A model generated the notes under the pieces. That model was not told the origin of the DNA, did no database searches, and was given only the letters and a program-made list of their open reading frames with translations. The position numbers and the translations under genes are program-made. From Pseudomonadota bacterium (GTDB taxonomy: Bacteria; Pseudomonadota; Alphaproteobacteria; Acetobacterales; Acetobacteraceae): a DNA stretch of 5,216 bases. Positions 1 through 5,216 of the stretch are shown piece by piece (the stretch's first letter is position 1; the number at the start of each line of letters is the position of its first letter). The stretch spans positions 1 to 5,216 of the forward strand of contig JAKAZJ010000191.1 of NCBI GenBank assembly GCA_021826565.1, written 5' to 3'.

Positions 1-2162
1 GTGGGTGCGAACACGGTCTGCCCGGCAGTCGCGCCGGTCAGGTGATCGACCACCGCGCGATTGGTGAACAACCCGCGCAGCATCACCTCCCAATTGCCGC
101 GGCGCGACGCATAGACGTTCAGATCGTGCGGGCTTTCCCCGCGATCGACCAGCCAGGAAGCAGCGGCGCTTTCGGGCGGGATCGCGCCAGCGGGCGAGAT
201 GTGATCGGTGGTGATATCGTCGCCGAGAACCAGCAGCGGATGCGCTGTGATGACCGCGGCCGGGGCGGGCGGCGTGGCGAATTTCACGAAGGGCGGTGGG
301 CGTAGATAGGTGCTGCGCGGATCCCACGGGAACAGGCGCGCGTCGGGAGCGGCCAGGGCGGCCCACGCGCCCGGGCGGTCTGATTCCGCGGCCACGGTGG
401 CGATGTCCGACGGATCGGTGCCGGCGGCCACCGCGGCATCGATCTCGCTTCCCGATGGCCAGAGCTCCGCGAGACGCACCGGCCGGCCCTCTTCGGTATG
501 CCCCAGCGCGTCGCGCGTGAGATCGATCCCGGCGTGTCCGGCGATCGCGAAGGCCACGACCAGGGGCGGCGAGGCGAGCAGCGCGGCCTCGATCTGGCTG
601 TGCACCCGCCCCGGGAAATTGCGATTGCCCGACAGCACCGCGACCGGCTTGAGCCCGGCCGCGACGGCGGTGGCGGCCACCGGCAAGAGCGGACCGGAGT
701 TGCCGATGCAGGTGGCGCAGCCATAGCCGGCGATGGCGAAGCCGAGCGCCGCCAGATCATCGAGCAGTCCGGCGCGGCGCAGCCTCCGCTCGCTTGCCGG
801 CGATCCGGGGGTCAGCGACGTCTTGACCCAGCGCGGCACCGTGAGGCCCAGCGACCGGGCCTTGCGGGCCACCAGCCCCGCCGCCGCCAGCAGCCGAAAG
901 TCGCTCGTGTTGGTGCAGGACGTGATGGCGGCGATGGCAACCGCATCGGCGGGAACCCCGTCCACCGGTGTGCCGGCTGCCGGCGATCCGGCGGCGGCGA
1001 GCGCAGCGGGCACCTCGGCAAGGTCCAGCAGGTCCTGCGGCCGGCGCGGACCCGCGACCGCAGGGCGCAGCGACGCCAGGTCGATCTCGATGATCGCGGT
1101 ATAGCGTGGCGTCTCCTCCGGCCGGTGCCACAGCCCGCTCGCCCGTGCATATGTCTCCACCAACGCGATCTGCGCCGCTTCCCGGCCGGTGGCGTGCAGA
1201 TAGGCAAGCGTGTGGCGGTCGATCGGGAAGCAGGCGGTGGTGGCGCCGTATTCCGGTGCCATGTTGGCGACGACGCAGCGCTCGCCGGCGGTGAGAGACT
1301 CAAGCCCGGGTCCGAAGAACTCGACGAATTCGCCCGACACGCCGAACTGCCGCAGGCGGCTGGTCACCACGAGCGCAAGGTCGGTGGCAAGCAGGCCTTC
1401 GGGCAGCCGGCCGAGAAGGCGGACGCCGATCACCTCCGGGATGCGCAGCGTGACCGGAACCCCGAACATGGCGCCTTCGGCCTCCAGCCCGCCGACACCC
1501 CAGCCGAGCACGCCGATGCCGTTCACCATCGGCGTGTGGCTGTCGGTGCCGAGCAGCGTGTCGGGGATGGCCCAGGAGACCCCGGCCCGCCGCGCGGTAT
1601 CGACCACCGTCGCCAGCCGCTCCAGGTTGATCGTGTGCATGATGCCGGTGCCGGGCGGGAACACCCGGAACCCCCGCACTGCGGCCGCCGCCCATTTCAT
1701 GAATCGGTAGCGCTCGGCATTGCGCTCCATTTCCCGCGCCATGTTGGAAGCCAGCGCCGCCGCGGTCGCCGACACATCGACCGCCAGCGAATGGTCGGTC
1801 GAGGTCGCCACCGGCAGGACCGGGTTGAGAAGCGCCGGATCGCCGCCGGCGGCGGCGATCGCGTCGCGCATCGCAGCGATATCCACCAGCGCCGGGCCGC
1901 AGGTGGTGTCGTGCATCAGGATGCGGCCCGGCGCGAACGGGATTTCGGCCGCGCTGCGGCCGTTTTCGAGCCAGGCGAGGAAGGCAGCCTGCACAGCTTC
2001 CGGGGCGTCGTCCTGGCGCAGCACGTTCTCCAGCAGCACGCGGTGGCACCACGGCATGCGCGAAATCCGTCCCTGCGCGGCGGCGCGCAGATCGACGATG
2101 CGGCGGCGGCCGAAGACACCGGTGATTTCGGCATGCGGAACCGGGGGACGGTCAGACGGCAT
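1..2162 (-). CDS. Aconitase-family [4Fe-4S] hydro-lyase (AcnA/AcnD-like), 3' end outside window
   Basis: Cytoplasmic iron-sulfur hydro-lyase of the aconitase superfamily; classical members interconvert citrate and isocitrate through cis-aconitate. The minus frame is open for 720 codons to the window edge. Family cluster signatures are present: SCTNTS with Cys416, and GYGCATCIGNSG with Cys482 and Cys485, the three cluster ligands. Other family residues are Asp123-His124 (TDHSLAVD), GTDSHTPMVNG at 205-215, GVGGLEAE at 222-229, NMAPEYGAT at 300-308, Arg514 and Arg519 in SGNRNFPGR, TTDHISPAGAI at 651-661 and SRRGN at 686-690. AcnA proteins are near 890 residues, so most of the C-terminal swivel domain, with its catalytic Ser/Arg loop, lies outside the window. 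ATG at 2162 is chosen from a weak AAGG at 2170-2173, seven bases upstream, and because the N-terminus then matches the family. Some stretches (GGDPALLNPV, IMHTINLE, DSHTPMV) resemble AcnD more than AcnA. The family is certain; the substrate is not. It lies 73 bases downstream of the GntR gene on the same strand. Confidence 0.95.
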   Translation of the reverse strand, partial: MPSDRPPVPHAEITGVFGRRRIVDLRAAAQGRISRMPWCHRVLLENVLRQDDAPEAVQAAFLAWLENGRSAAEIPFAPGRILMHDTTCGPALVDIAAMRDAIAAAGGDPALLNPVLPVATSTDHSLAVDVSATAAALASNMAREMERNAERYRFMKWAAAAVRGFRVFPPGTGIMHTINLERLATVVDTARRAGVSWAIPDTLLGTDSHTPMVNGIGVLGWGVGGLEAEGAMFGVPVTLRIPEVIGVRLLGRLPEGLLATDLALVVTSRLRQFGVSGEFVEFFGPGLESLTAGERCVVANMAPEYGATTACFPIDRHTLAYLHATGREAAQIALVETYARASGLWHRPEETPRYTAIIEIDLASLRPAVAGPRRPQDLLDLAEVPAALAAAGSPAAGTPVDGVPADAVAIAAITSCTNTSDFRLLAAAGLVARKARSLGLTVPRWVKTSLTPGSPASERRLRRAGLLDDLAALGFAIAGYGCATCIGNSGPLLPVAATAVAAGLKPVAVLSGNRNFPGRVHSQIEAALLASPPLVVAFAIAGHAGIDLTRDALGHTEEGRPVRLAELWPSGSEIDAAVAAGTDPSDIATVAAESDRPGAWAALAAPDARLFPWDPRSTYLRPPPFVKFATPPAPAAVITAHPLLVLGDDITTDHISPAGAIPPESAAASWLVDRGESPHDLNVYASRRGNWEVMLRGLFTNRAVVDHLTGATAGQTVFAP

Positions 2163-2203
2163 GGCGGGGCCTTGTGGGGGGGGATGGACGCGACGGGAAG
2201 AAG

Positions 2204-2233
2204 AAAGTCGTATTACGCTACAAAAGACAATAT
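2204..2233 (-). promoter_or_regulatory. Candidate GntR operator/promoter in front of the aconitase gene
   Basis: The plus-strand sequence CTACAAAAGACAATAT at 2218-2233 recurs with one mismatch at 3240-3255 between the GntR and transporter genes. The preceding 14 bases (from 2204) match the left arm of that second site at 7 of the first 10 positions (A..GTC.TAT), so the similarity covers about 30 bases. The core CGTATTACG at 2209-2217 is also an odd-centred inverted repeat. On the minus strand, TATATT at 2234-2229 resembles a sigma70 -10 element, but I see no convincing -35 at the right distance. The site lies between the end of the GntR gene and the aconitase start, which suggests the aconitase gene can be controlled separately from the regulator. 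Binding by the adjacent GntR protein is inferred. A shared promoter motif is the alternative reading. Confidence 0.55.
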
Positions 2234-2235
2234 AA

Positions 2236-3126
2236 TCACCGCAGCGCCGGAGCCTTCACCCGCCGCGCGCCCTCGAGGTGGACGCGCAGATACGCTGCCG
2301 CCGTCGCAAGCTCGCCGCCTTCCAGCAGGTCCAGCAGCTCCAGATGCTCGGTGCATTGCCGCGCCAGCCGGCTGCGATCGACGGTGAGACGGTATTCGAG
2401 CAGCCGCCGCACCTTGTTCACTCGCCGCAAGCCGTCGAGGAAGAATGGATTGCCCGACCAGCCCACGATCGTCTCGTGGAACTCCGAGTTGCGCTGGAAC
2501 AGCTTCGCGCGGGACAGGGTCTGCGCCGCGCCGTCGAGCAGGTCGCGCTGTTCCCGCCGCAGCCGGGCCAGCGACGCGGCATCGACGCGGAAGGTGGGTT
2601 CGAGGATCGCCGCGGTCTCGATGGTGGCGCGGAACCGGTAGCCCATGTCGTAGGCTTCGCGTGAGGTGAGCACCGGCAGGAAGGCCCAGCCGCGGCCGGG
2701 TAGGCGTTCCGCCCAGCCTTCCTGGGCGATGCGGCCCAGGATCGCCACCGCCCGGTTCCGGGTCAGGTCGTAGCGGCGCATCAGCTCGTTCTCGGTGATG
2801 CGCTCGGGCAGCACGCCCTCCAGCCGGTCGGCCGCGACAGCGAGATAGGGTTCGTCGTCGGCGTCGTCCGCGTCCGCGGCCGCGTCCGCGGCCGGCGGGT
2901 CCAGCTCTTCGCTGTTCTTTTCGAGGAAGAAGCCGCGATTGCGCTCGCGGCGCACCACGCCGGCGGCCGCCAGCGCCTCCAGCGCGGCGCGGATCGGGGC
3001 GCGGGAGACACGGAATGTGTCGGCCAATGCCTGCTCGGGCAGATGCTGGCTGCGCCGCATCCGCTGCGCGCGCACATGCGCCAGAATCTGTGCCGAAAGC
3101 CGCGAGGGAAGGTCTGCCGTCTGCAT
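2236..3126 (-). CDS. GntR-family transcriptional regulator, FCD type, with apparent tandem winged helices
   Basis: 296-residue DNA-binding regulator, presumably a local repressor that responds to a carboxylate. Residues about 8-70 form a typical GntR winged helix (LPEQALADTFRVSRAPIRAA, then GVVRRERNRGFFL). An Asp/Ala-rich acidic linker spans about 73-92. Residues about 94-152 look like a second winged helix (ITENELMRRYDLTRNRAV, then EGWAERLPGRGWAFL). Residues about 158-290 are an all-helical FCD domain with His217, His261 and His283 at the usual metal-ligand spacing; the position four before His217, commonly Asp, is Asn213. Ordinary FCD regulators are about 220-250 residues, and the extra length is the second winged helix plus linker. 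ATG at 3126 is supported by AGAAGG at 3133-3138, six bases upstream. The gene is divergent from the MFS transporter and upstream of the aconitase gene on the same strand, the usual arrangement for a local regulator. Family assignment is firm; ligand and regulon are inferred. Confidence 0.9.
   Translation of the reverse strand: MQTADLPSRLSAQILAHVRAQRMRRSQHLPEQALADTFRVSRAPIRAALEALAAAGVVRRERNRGFFLEKNSEELDPPAADAAADADDADDEPYLAVAADRLEGVLPERITENELMRRYDLTRNRAVAILGRIAQEGWAERLPGRGWAFLPVLTSREAYDMGYRFRATIETAAILEPTFRVDAASLARLRREQRDLLDGAAQTLSRAKLFQRNSEFHETIVGWSGNPFFLDGLRRVNKVRRLLEYRLTVDRSRLARQCTEHLELLDLLEGGELATAAAYLRVHLEGARRVKAPALR
2869..2892. repeat. Perfect 12-bp tandem duplication inside the GntR linker
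   Basis: The unit CGCGTCCGCGGC occurs twice in direct succession, inside a longer run of related GTC/CGC triplets (about 2852-2895). It encodes the Asp/Ala-rich linker (residues about 79-91) that joins the two winged-helix domains of the regulator. The unit is a multiple of three, so gain or loss of a copy would keep the frame and only change linker length. Confidence 0.8.
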
Positions 3127-3209
3127 CCGCTGCCTTCTGCTTGTTCACGCCCAAGGGGACCGAGGCGCCCGGAGTGCCCCGGACGGCGGCATGGCGCAAC
3201 CCGCGGCCC

Positions 3210-3238
3210 TTGACCGTGCGCGCACATTGTCTTATGGG
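3210..3238 (+). promoter_or_regulatory. Candidate sigma70 promoter for the MFS transporter
   Basis: TTGACC at 3210-3215 matches five of six bases of the -35 consensus. A 17-base spacer separates it from TATGGG at 3233-3238, a partial -10 (TAT conserved). Transcription would start near 3245, leaving a leader of about 100 bases before the GTG start at 3348. The -10 lies inside the inverted repeat at 3226-3253, so a protein bound there would block the polymerase. An alternative pair, TTGTCT at 3227-3232 and CAATAT at 3250-3255, also has a 17-base spacer. Assigned by eye from the consensus only. Confidence 0.45.
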
Positions 3239-3253
3239 CCTACAAAAGTCAAT
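3226..3253. promoter_or_regulatory. Candidate GntR operator: imperfect inverted repeat in the gntR-MFS divergent region
   Basis: Left arm ATTGTCTTATG (3226-3236) and right arm CAAAAGTCAAT (3243-3253) are inverted repeats matching at 9 of 11 positions around a 6-base spacer. The right arm belongs to the 16-base block CTACAAAAGTCAATAT (3240-3255), which recurs with one mismatch at 2218-2233 before the aconitase gene. The site covers the putative transporter -10 and start point and lies about 100 bases upstream of the GntR ATG, a position suited to repression of the transporter with autoregulation. Its A/T-richness stands out from the GC-rich surroundings. Dimeric GntR proteins bind inverted repeats in such positions; that this regulator binds here is inferred. 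Confidence 0.55.
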
Positions 3254-3330
3254 ATGACCACAAGGATTCGAACACACCGAACCCGTGCGGCGCCGCGCCC
3301 CATCGCCGCTCGAAATCCGTTCAAGGCCAA

Positions 3331-3339
3331 GAAGGAGAG
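3331..3339 (+). promoter_or_regulatory. Ribosome binding site that fixes the MFS start
   Basis: GAAGGAGAG contains a near-perfect Shine-Dalgarno core (AAGGAG at 3332-3337) ten bases before GTG at 3348. An in-frame GTG at 3285 would add 21 Arg/Pro-rich residues, has no comparable site upstream, and would place the ribosome site inside the coding region. The start at 3348 is therefore preferred. Confidence 0.8.
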
Positions 3340-3347
3340 ACGTCCCC

Positions 3348-4655
3348 GTGAGCAATTCGAACCTGTCGGCGCCGATCGCCGCGGCCGTCGCAGCCGAACC
3401 CGGCGCCGCGGCGCAGGTCTTCCGCAAGATCGCCTGGCGCCTGATGCCGCTGATCACGATCGCCTACATCGTGAACTTCCTCGACCGGATCAATGTCGGC
3501 TTCGCCGCGCTGACGATGAACCGCGCGATCGGCCTGACCCATGCCGAATTCGGCATCGGCGCCGGCATCCTGTTCCTCGGCTACACGATCTTCGAGCTGC
3601 CCTCGAACATCGCGCTGCATCGTGTCGGCGCGCGGATCTGGCTCTCCCGGATCATGATCAGCTGGGGCATCGTGGCGATGGCCGCGATGTTCGTCGTCGG
3701 AGCCAGAAGTTTCTATCTTGCCCGCTTCCTGCTCGGCATGGCGGAGGCCGGATTTTTCCCCGGCGCGGCGTTCTACCTCTCCGAGTGGTTCCCGGTGCAG
3801 TACCGGGCCCGCATCTTCGCCTGGTTCCTGCTCGGCATTCCAGTTGCTTCCGTCATCGGCGGCCCGGTTTCCGGCGCCCTGCTGCACATGCACGGGTTCG
3901 CCGGAATCGCCGGCTGGCAGTGGCTCTATCTGATCGAGGGCGCGCCCGCCGTCGTGATCGGCCTGCTGATGCTCGGCCTGAAGGACAAGCCCGAGCAGGC
4001 CGGCTGGCTGACCGGGGAGGAAAAGCGTCTGGTCCGCGCCGAGCTCGATGCCGAGGTGCGCGACCGTCCGAAACACCATCTCTGGGCGGCGCTGTCGGAT
4101 TTTCGCGTCGTGATGATCGCGCTGATCCAGTTCACCTTCACCGTCGGCGCCTACGGCGTTGCGATCTTTCTGCCGATGATCATCAAGGCGCAGCACTTCT
4201 CCAACCTGACCGTCGGCTGGATCTACGCCTTGCCGAGTCTGCTGTCTTGCGTCGTGATGGTGCTCTGGGCCGGCATCGTCGATCGCAGCAGCCAGAAAAT
4301 GCTGCACCTGACTGCGATGTGCCTGATCTCCGGGCTCGGGTTGGTGCTTGCGGTCTATGCCGGCTCGTTCCCTCTCGCCTTCGCCGGTCTGACAGCGGTG
4401 GTGGTGTGTACCAACGCCGCGCGCGCGGTGCTGTGGACCATCCCAACGCGCTTCCTCGCCGGGCTCGGCGCCGCGGCGGGGCTCGCCTTCATCAACTCGA
4501 TCGGCACCGTGGGCGGGTTCGTCGGCCCCTCGATCATGGGCTGGCTGCGCGGCGCCACCGGCTCGTTCGACGACGGGCTGCTGGCGCTGTCCGGGTTCAT
4601 GTTCCTCTCGGTGGTGCTGATCCTGGTGCTGCGCGCCTTCATGATCGAGCGTTGA
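3348..4655 (+). CDS. MFS transporter, anion:cation symporter (ACS) family
   Basis: 435-residue inner-membrane permease, the usual length for the ACS family, whose members carry organic anions such as tartrate, glucarate, hexuronates, 4-hydroxyphenylacetate or phthalate, generally with protons. After a cytoplasmic N-terminus (1-30), TM1 at about 31-46 ends in the family motif FLDRINVGFA (44-53, Asp46-Arg47). Other family stretches are GYTIFELPSN (78-87), ARFLLGMAEAGFFPGA (125-140) and YLSEWFP (143-149), then GWQWLYLIEGAPAV (189-202). A charged central loop (about 211-250, with KDKPEQAGWL) separates the two six-helix halves. The second half carries IPTRFLAG at 365-372 and INSIGTVGGFVGPSIMGWL at 382-400. 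It starts at GTG 3348 behind a strong ribosome site. It is divergent from the GntR gene, and the aconitase-like gene is on the regulator's far side, so a tricarboxylate or related acid is a sensible but untested substrate. Confidence 0.95.
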   Translation: MSNSNLSAPIAAAVAAEPGAAAQVFRKIAWRLMPLITIAYIVNFLDRINVGFAALTMNRAIGLTHAEFGIGAGILFLGYTIFELPSNIALHRVGARIWLSRIMISWGIVAMAAMFVVGARSFYLARFLLGMAEAGFFPGAAFYLSEWFPVQYRARIFAWFLLGIPVASVIGGPVSGALLHMHGFAGIAGWQWLYLIEGAPAVVIGLLMLGLKDKPEQAGWLTGEEKRLVRAELDAEVRDRPKHHLWAALSDFRVVMIALIQFTFTVGAYGVAIFLPMIIKAQHFSNLTVGWIYALPSLLSCVVMVLWAGIVDRSSQKMLHLTAMCLISGLGLVLAVYAGSFPLAFAGLTAVVVCTNAARAVLWTIPTRFLAGLGAAAGLAFINSIGTVGGFVGPSIMGWLRGATGSFDDGLLALSGFMFLSVVLILVLRAFMIER

Positions 4656-4822
4656 AGTTGGATTGCGAGTCCGGCATGCCAACAGACAGCCACCCGATCC
4701 GGTACCGGCCATCCTGTCGGAATGCCGAGCGAACGTGATGTCCGCACCGCGCCGTGCCGCAGTGAACACGGTGCGCTCGGGCAAGCGTCGGATCGAGGCC
4801 GCCGAAGCGGTCGCGGTCAATC

Positions 4823-4862
4823 GCCGCCCCGTCGGCGCGTGAATGCGCGCCTTCGGGGCGGC
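4823..4862. repeat. Long GC-rich hairpin
   Basis: The arms pair 4823-4831 with 4854-4862 (9 bp, GCCGCCCCG with CGGGGCGGC) and 4834-4839 with 4846-4851 (6 bp, GGCGCG with CGCGCC). A 2x2 mismatch separates the two stems, and the apical loop is six bases. It lies between convergent genes and could end transcription from either side or be a dispersed palindromic repeat. No T-tract follows on either strand, so a classical intrinsic terminator is not supported. Confidence 0.6.
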
Positions 4863-4939
4863 TGGCCGCCGAGCCCGATGAGACGGCGATCCGTTGGGCG
4901 ACTGAAACCAGCCTCTCCAACCAGGCGCACCATGGCCGC

Positions 4940-4992
4940 AGCCGCGCCCCGCAAGGGGAGACACCGGCGGTCCCGCGGCCGGCGGCGCGGCT
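4940..4992. repeat. Nested inverted repeats, possible branched RNA fold
   Basis: A perfect 9-bp outer stem, AGCCGCGCC (4940-4948) with GGCGCGGCT (4984-4992), encloses two smaller pairings. One is CCCC-GCAA-GGGG (4947-4958), which shares two bases with the outer stem and has a GNRA-type tetraloop on the plus strand. The other is CCGGC (4964-4968) with GCCGG (4978-4982). Such nesting could be a structured RNA or a palindromic repeat, but GC-rich DNA makes chance pairing common, and I recognise no known RNA family. Confidence 0.4.
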
Positions 4993-5096
4993 CACGCAGT
5001 CGCGGATTTCCCGTCCGACCAATCAAAGCAAGTTGCGGTTCATGGTGCATGAAGGGGACTGAACACCGCGATCCTTCGGCGCTTCCCGTCGCCGCC

Positions 5097-5216
5097 CTAC
5101 CCCGCCGGTTCCATCCCCGCCAGCGCGCGCCACTCCGCCTCGGTGATCGTCCGCACCCCGAGTTCGGCGGCCTTGCGCGCCTTCGACCCGGCGTCCTCCC
5201 CCACCACCACCAGATC
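5097..5216 (-). CDS. ligA: NAD-dependent DNA ligase LigA, C-terminal end of BRCT domain (partial)
   Basis: The last 39 codons and TAG stop of a minus-strand gene that continues beyond the right edge. The visible protein contains [19 protein letters not shown] followed by [10 protein letters not shown]. This is the typical end of the LigA C-terminal BRCT domain: a Gly-rich Ala-Gly-Ser-Lys turn, Lys/Ala helix, Leu-Gly-Val, short strand, then acidic residues and a Trp. LigA seals nicks during replication and repair using NAD. The BRCT domain assists DNA binding; the catalytic parts are out of view. It is convergent with the MFS gene and probably unrelated to it. Other BRCT proteins share the fold, but the exact C-terminal ending fits LigA best. 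Confidence 0.85.
   Translation of the reverse strand, partial: DLVVVGEDAGSKARKAAELGVRTITEAEWRALAGMEPAG

Larger units (their letters stand above)
4656..5096. other. Gene-poor region of about 440 bases between convergent MFS and ligA genes
   Basis: I find no convincing gene here. Two overlapping minus-strand frames (from about 5022 and 5050) are Arg-rich and resemble no family I recognise. A plus-strand frame is stop-free from 4766 to 5059 (98 codons) but has no early ATG, GTG or TTG. The region holds a long hairpin at 4823-4862, a clustered inverted repeat at 4940-4992 and a perfect palindrome CCGGTACCGG near 4701-4710. No T-tract terminator follows either flanking gene; a weak GTTGG/CCAAC pairing lies just after the transporter stop. 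Confidence 0.6.

Noticed and set aside
2206..2215. TAATACGACT on the minus strand, like the core of a T7 promoter
   Set aside because: Only the first ten bases match and the rest of the phage promoter is absent, so this is a coincidence within the operator region.
498..2387. Plus-strand open frame of 629 codons
   Set aside because: It lies antisense to the aconitase gene and is rich in Arg, Gly, Ala and His with no recognisable motif. The minus frame carries complete aconitase signatures, so this is a shadow frame in GC-rich DNA.
3262..3276. GGATTCGAAC resembling a tRNA T-arm on the minus strand
   Set aside because: No matching T-stem, anticodon arm or acceptor stem can be built around it.
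2213..3457. Minus-strand 414-codon frame overlapping the GntR gene
   Set aside because: It is an out-of-frame shadow of the GntR gene. The competing frame has clear GntR and FCD features and a good ribosome site at 3133-3138.
2939..4738. Plus-strand open frame of 599 codons
   Set aside because: It crosses the start of the GntR gene, the divergent promoter region and the whole transporter in another frame. Its Arg-rich, low-complexity product is a shadow of the MFS gene.
3321..4964. Minus-strand open frame of 547 codons
   Set aside because: It is antisense to the MFS transporter, extends into the gene-poor region and has no family motif. It is a product of G/C third-position bias.
4639..5050. 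Two overlapping minus-strand frames of 127 and 77 codons
   Set aside because: They have no clear ribosome site, no recognisable motif and Arg-rich composition, and they overlap strong inverted repeats. There is not enough evidence to call a gene.

Overview
The window is GC-rich, with long protein-coding frames on both strands and a strong G/C third-position bias. It looks like a chromosomal segment of a high-GC proteobacterium, most likely an alphaproteobacterium of the Rhodospirillales/Acetobacterales kind. That placement is an inference from composition and protein style only; no rRNA or other taxonomic marker is present. No tRNA, CRISPR array, insertion sequence or phage gene was seen.

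Layout from left to right. (1) Positions 1-2162, minus strand: an aconitase-superfamily [4Fe-4S] hydro-lyase of at least 720 codons. Its 3' end runs off the left edge. (2) Positions 2163-2235: a short A/T-rich control region with a G8 run and a candidate operator that reaches the end of the next gene. (3) Positions 2236-3126, minus: a GntR-family regulator with an FCD ligand-binding domain. It appears to carry two winged-helix DNA-binding domains instead of one. (4) Positions 3127-3347: a divergent control region with a candidate sigma70 promoter and a second copy of the candidate operator. (5) Positions 3348-4655, plus: a 12-helix MFS transporter of the anion:cation symporter (ACS) family. 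(6) Positions 4656-5096: about 440 bases with no convincing gene but two strong inverted-repeat structures. (7) Positions 5097-5216, minus: the last 39 codons of NAD-dependent DNA ligase LigA, a housekeeping gene that probably marks the edge of the module.

Genes 1, 3 and 5 read as one small organic-acid uptake-and-use module: a transporter imports a carboxylate, an aconitase-like enzyme isomerises or hydrates it, and a GntR/FCD regulator senses a related acid. The best support for shared control is a 16-base sequence found in both intergenic regions with one mismatch (CTACAAAAG[A/T]CAATAT at 2218-2233 and 3240-3255). One copy lies in front of the aconitase gene and the other between the regulator and the transporter. 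The second copy is one arm of an imperfect inverted repeat over the putative transporter promoter, as expected for a repressor site. The substrate cannot be read from the sequence. The enzyme shares features with both AcnA (aconitate hydratase) and AcnD (2-methylcitrate dehydratase), so a tricarboxylate such as citrate, aconitate, tricarballylate or 2-methylcitrate is a reasonable but unproven guess.
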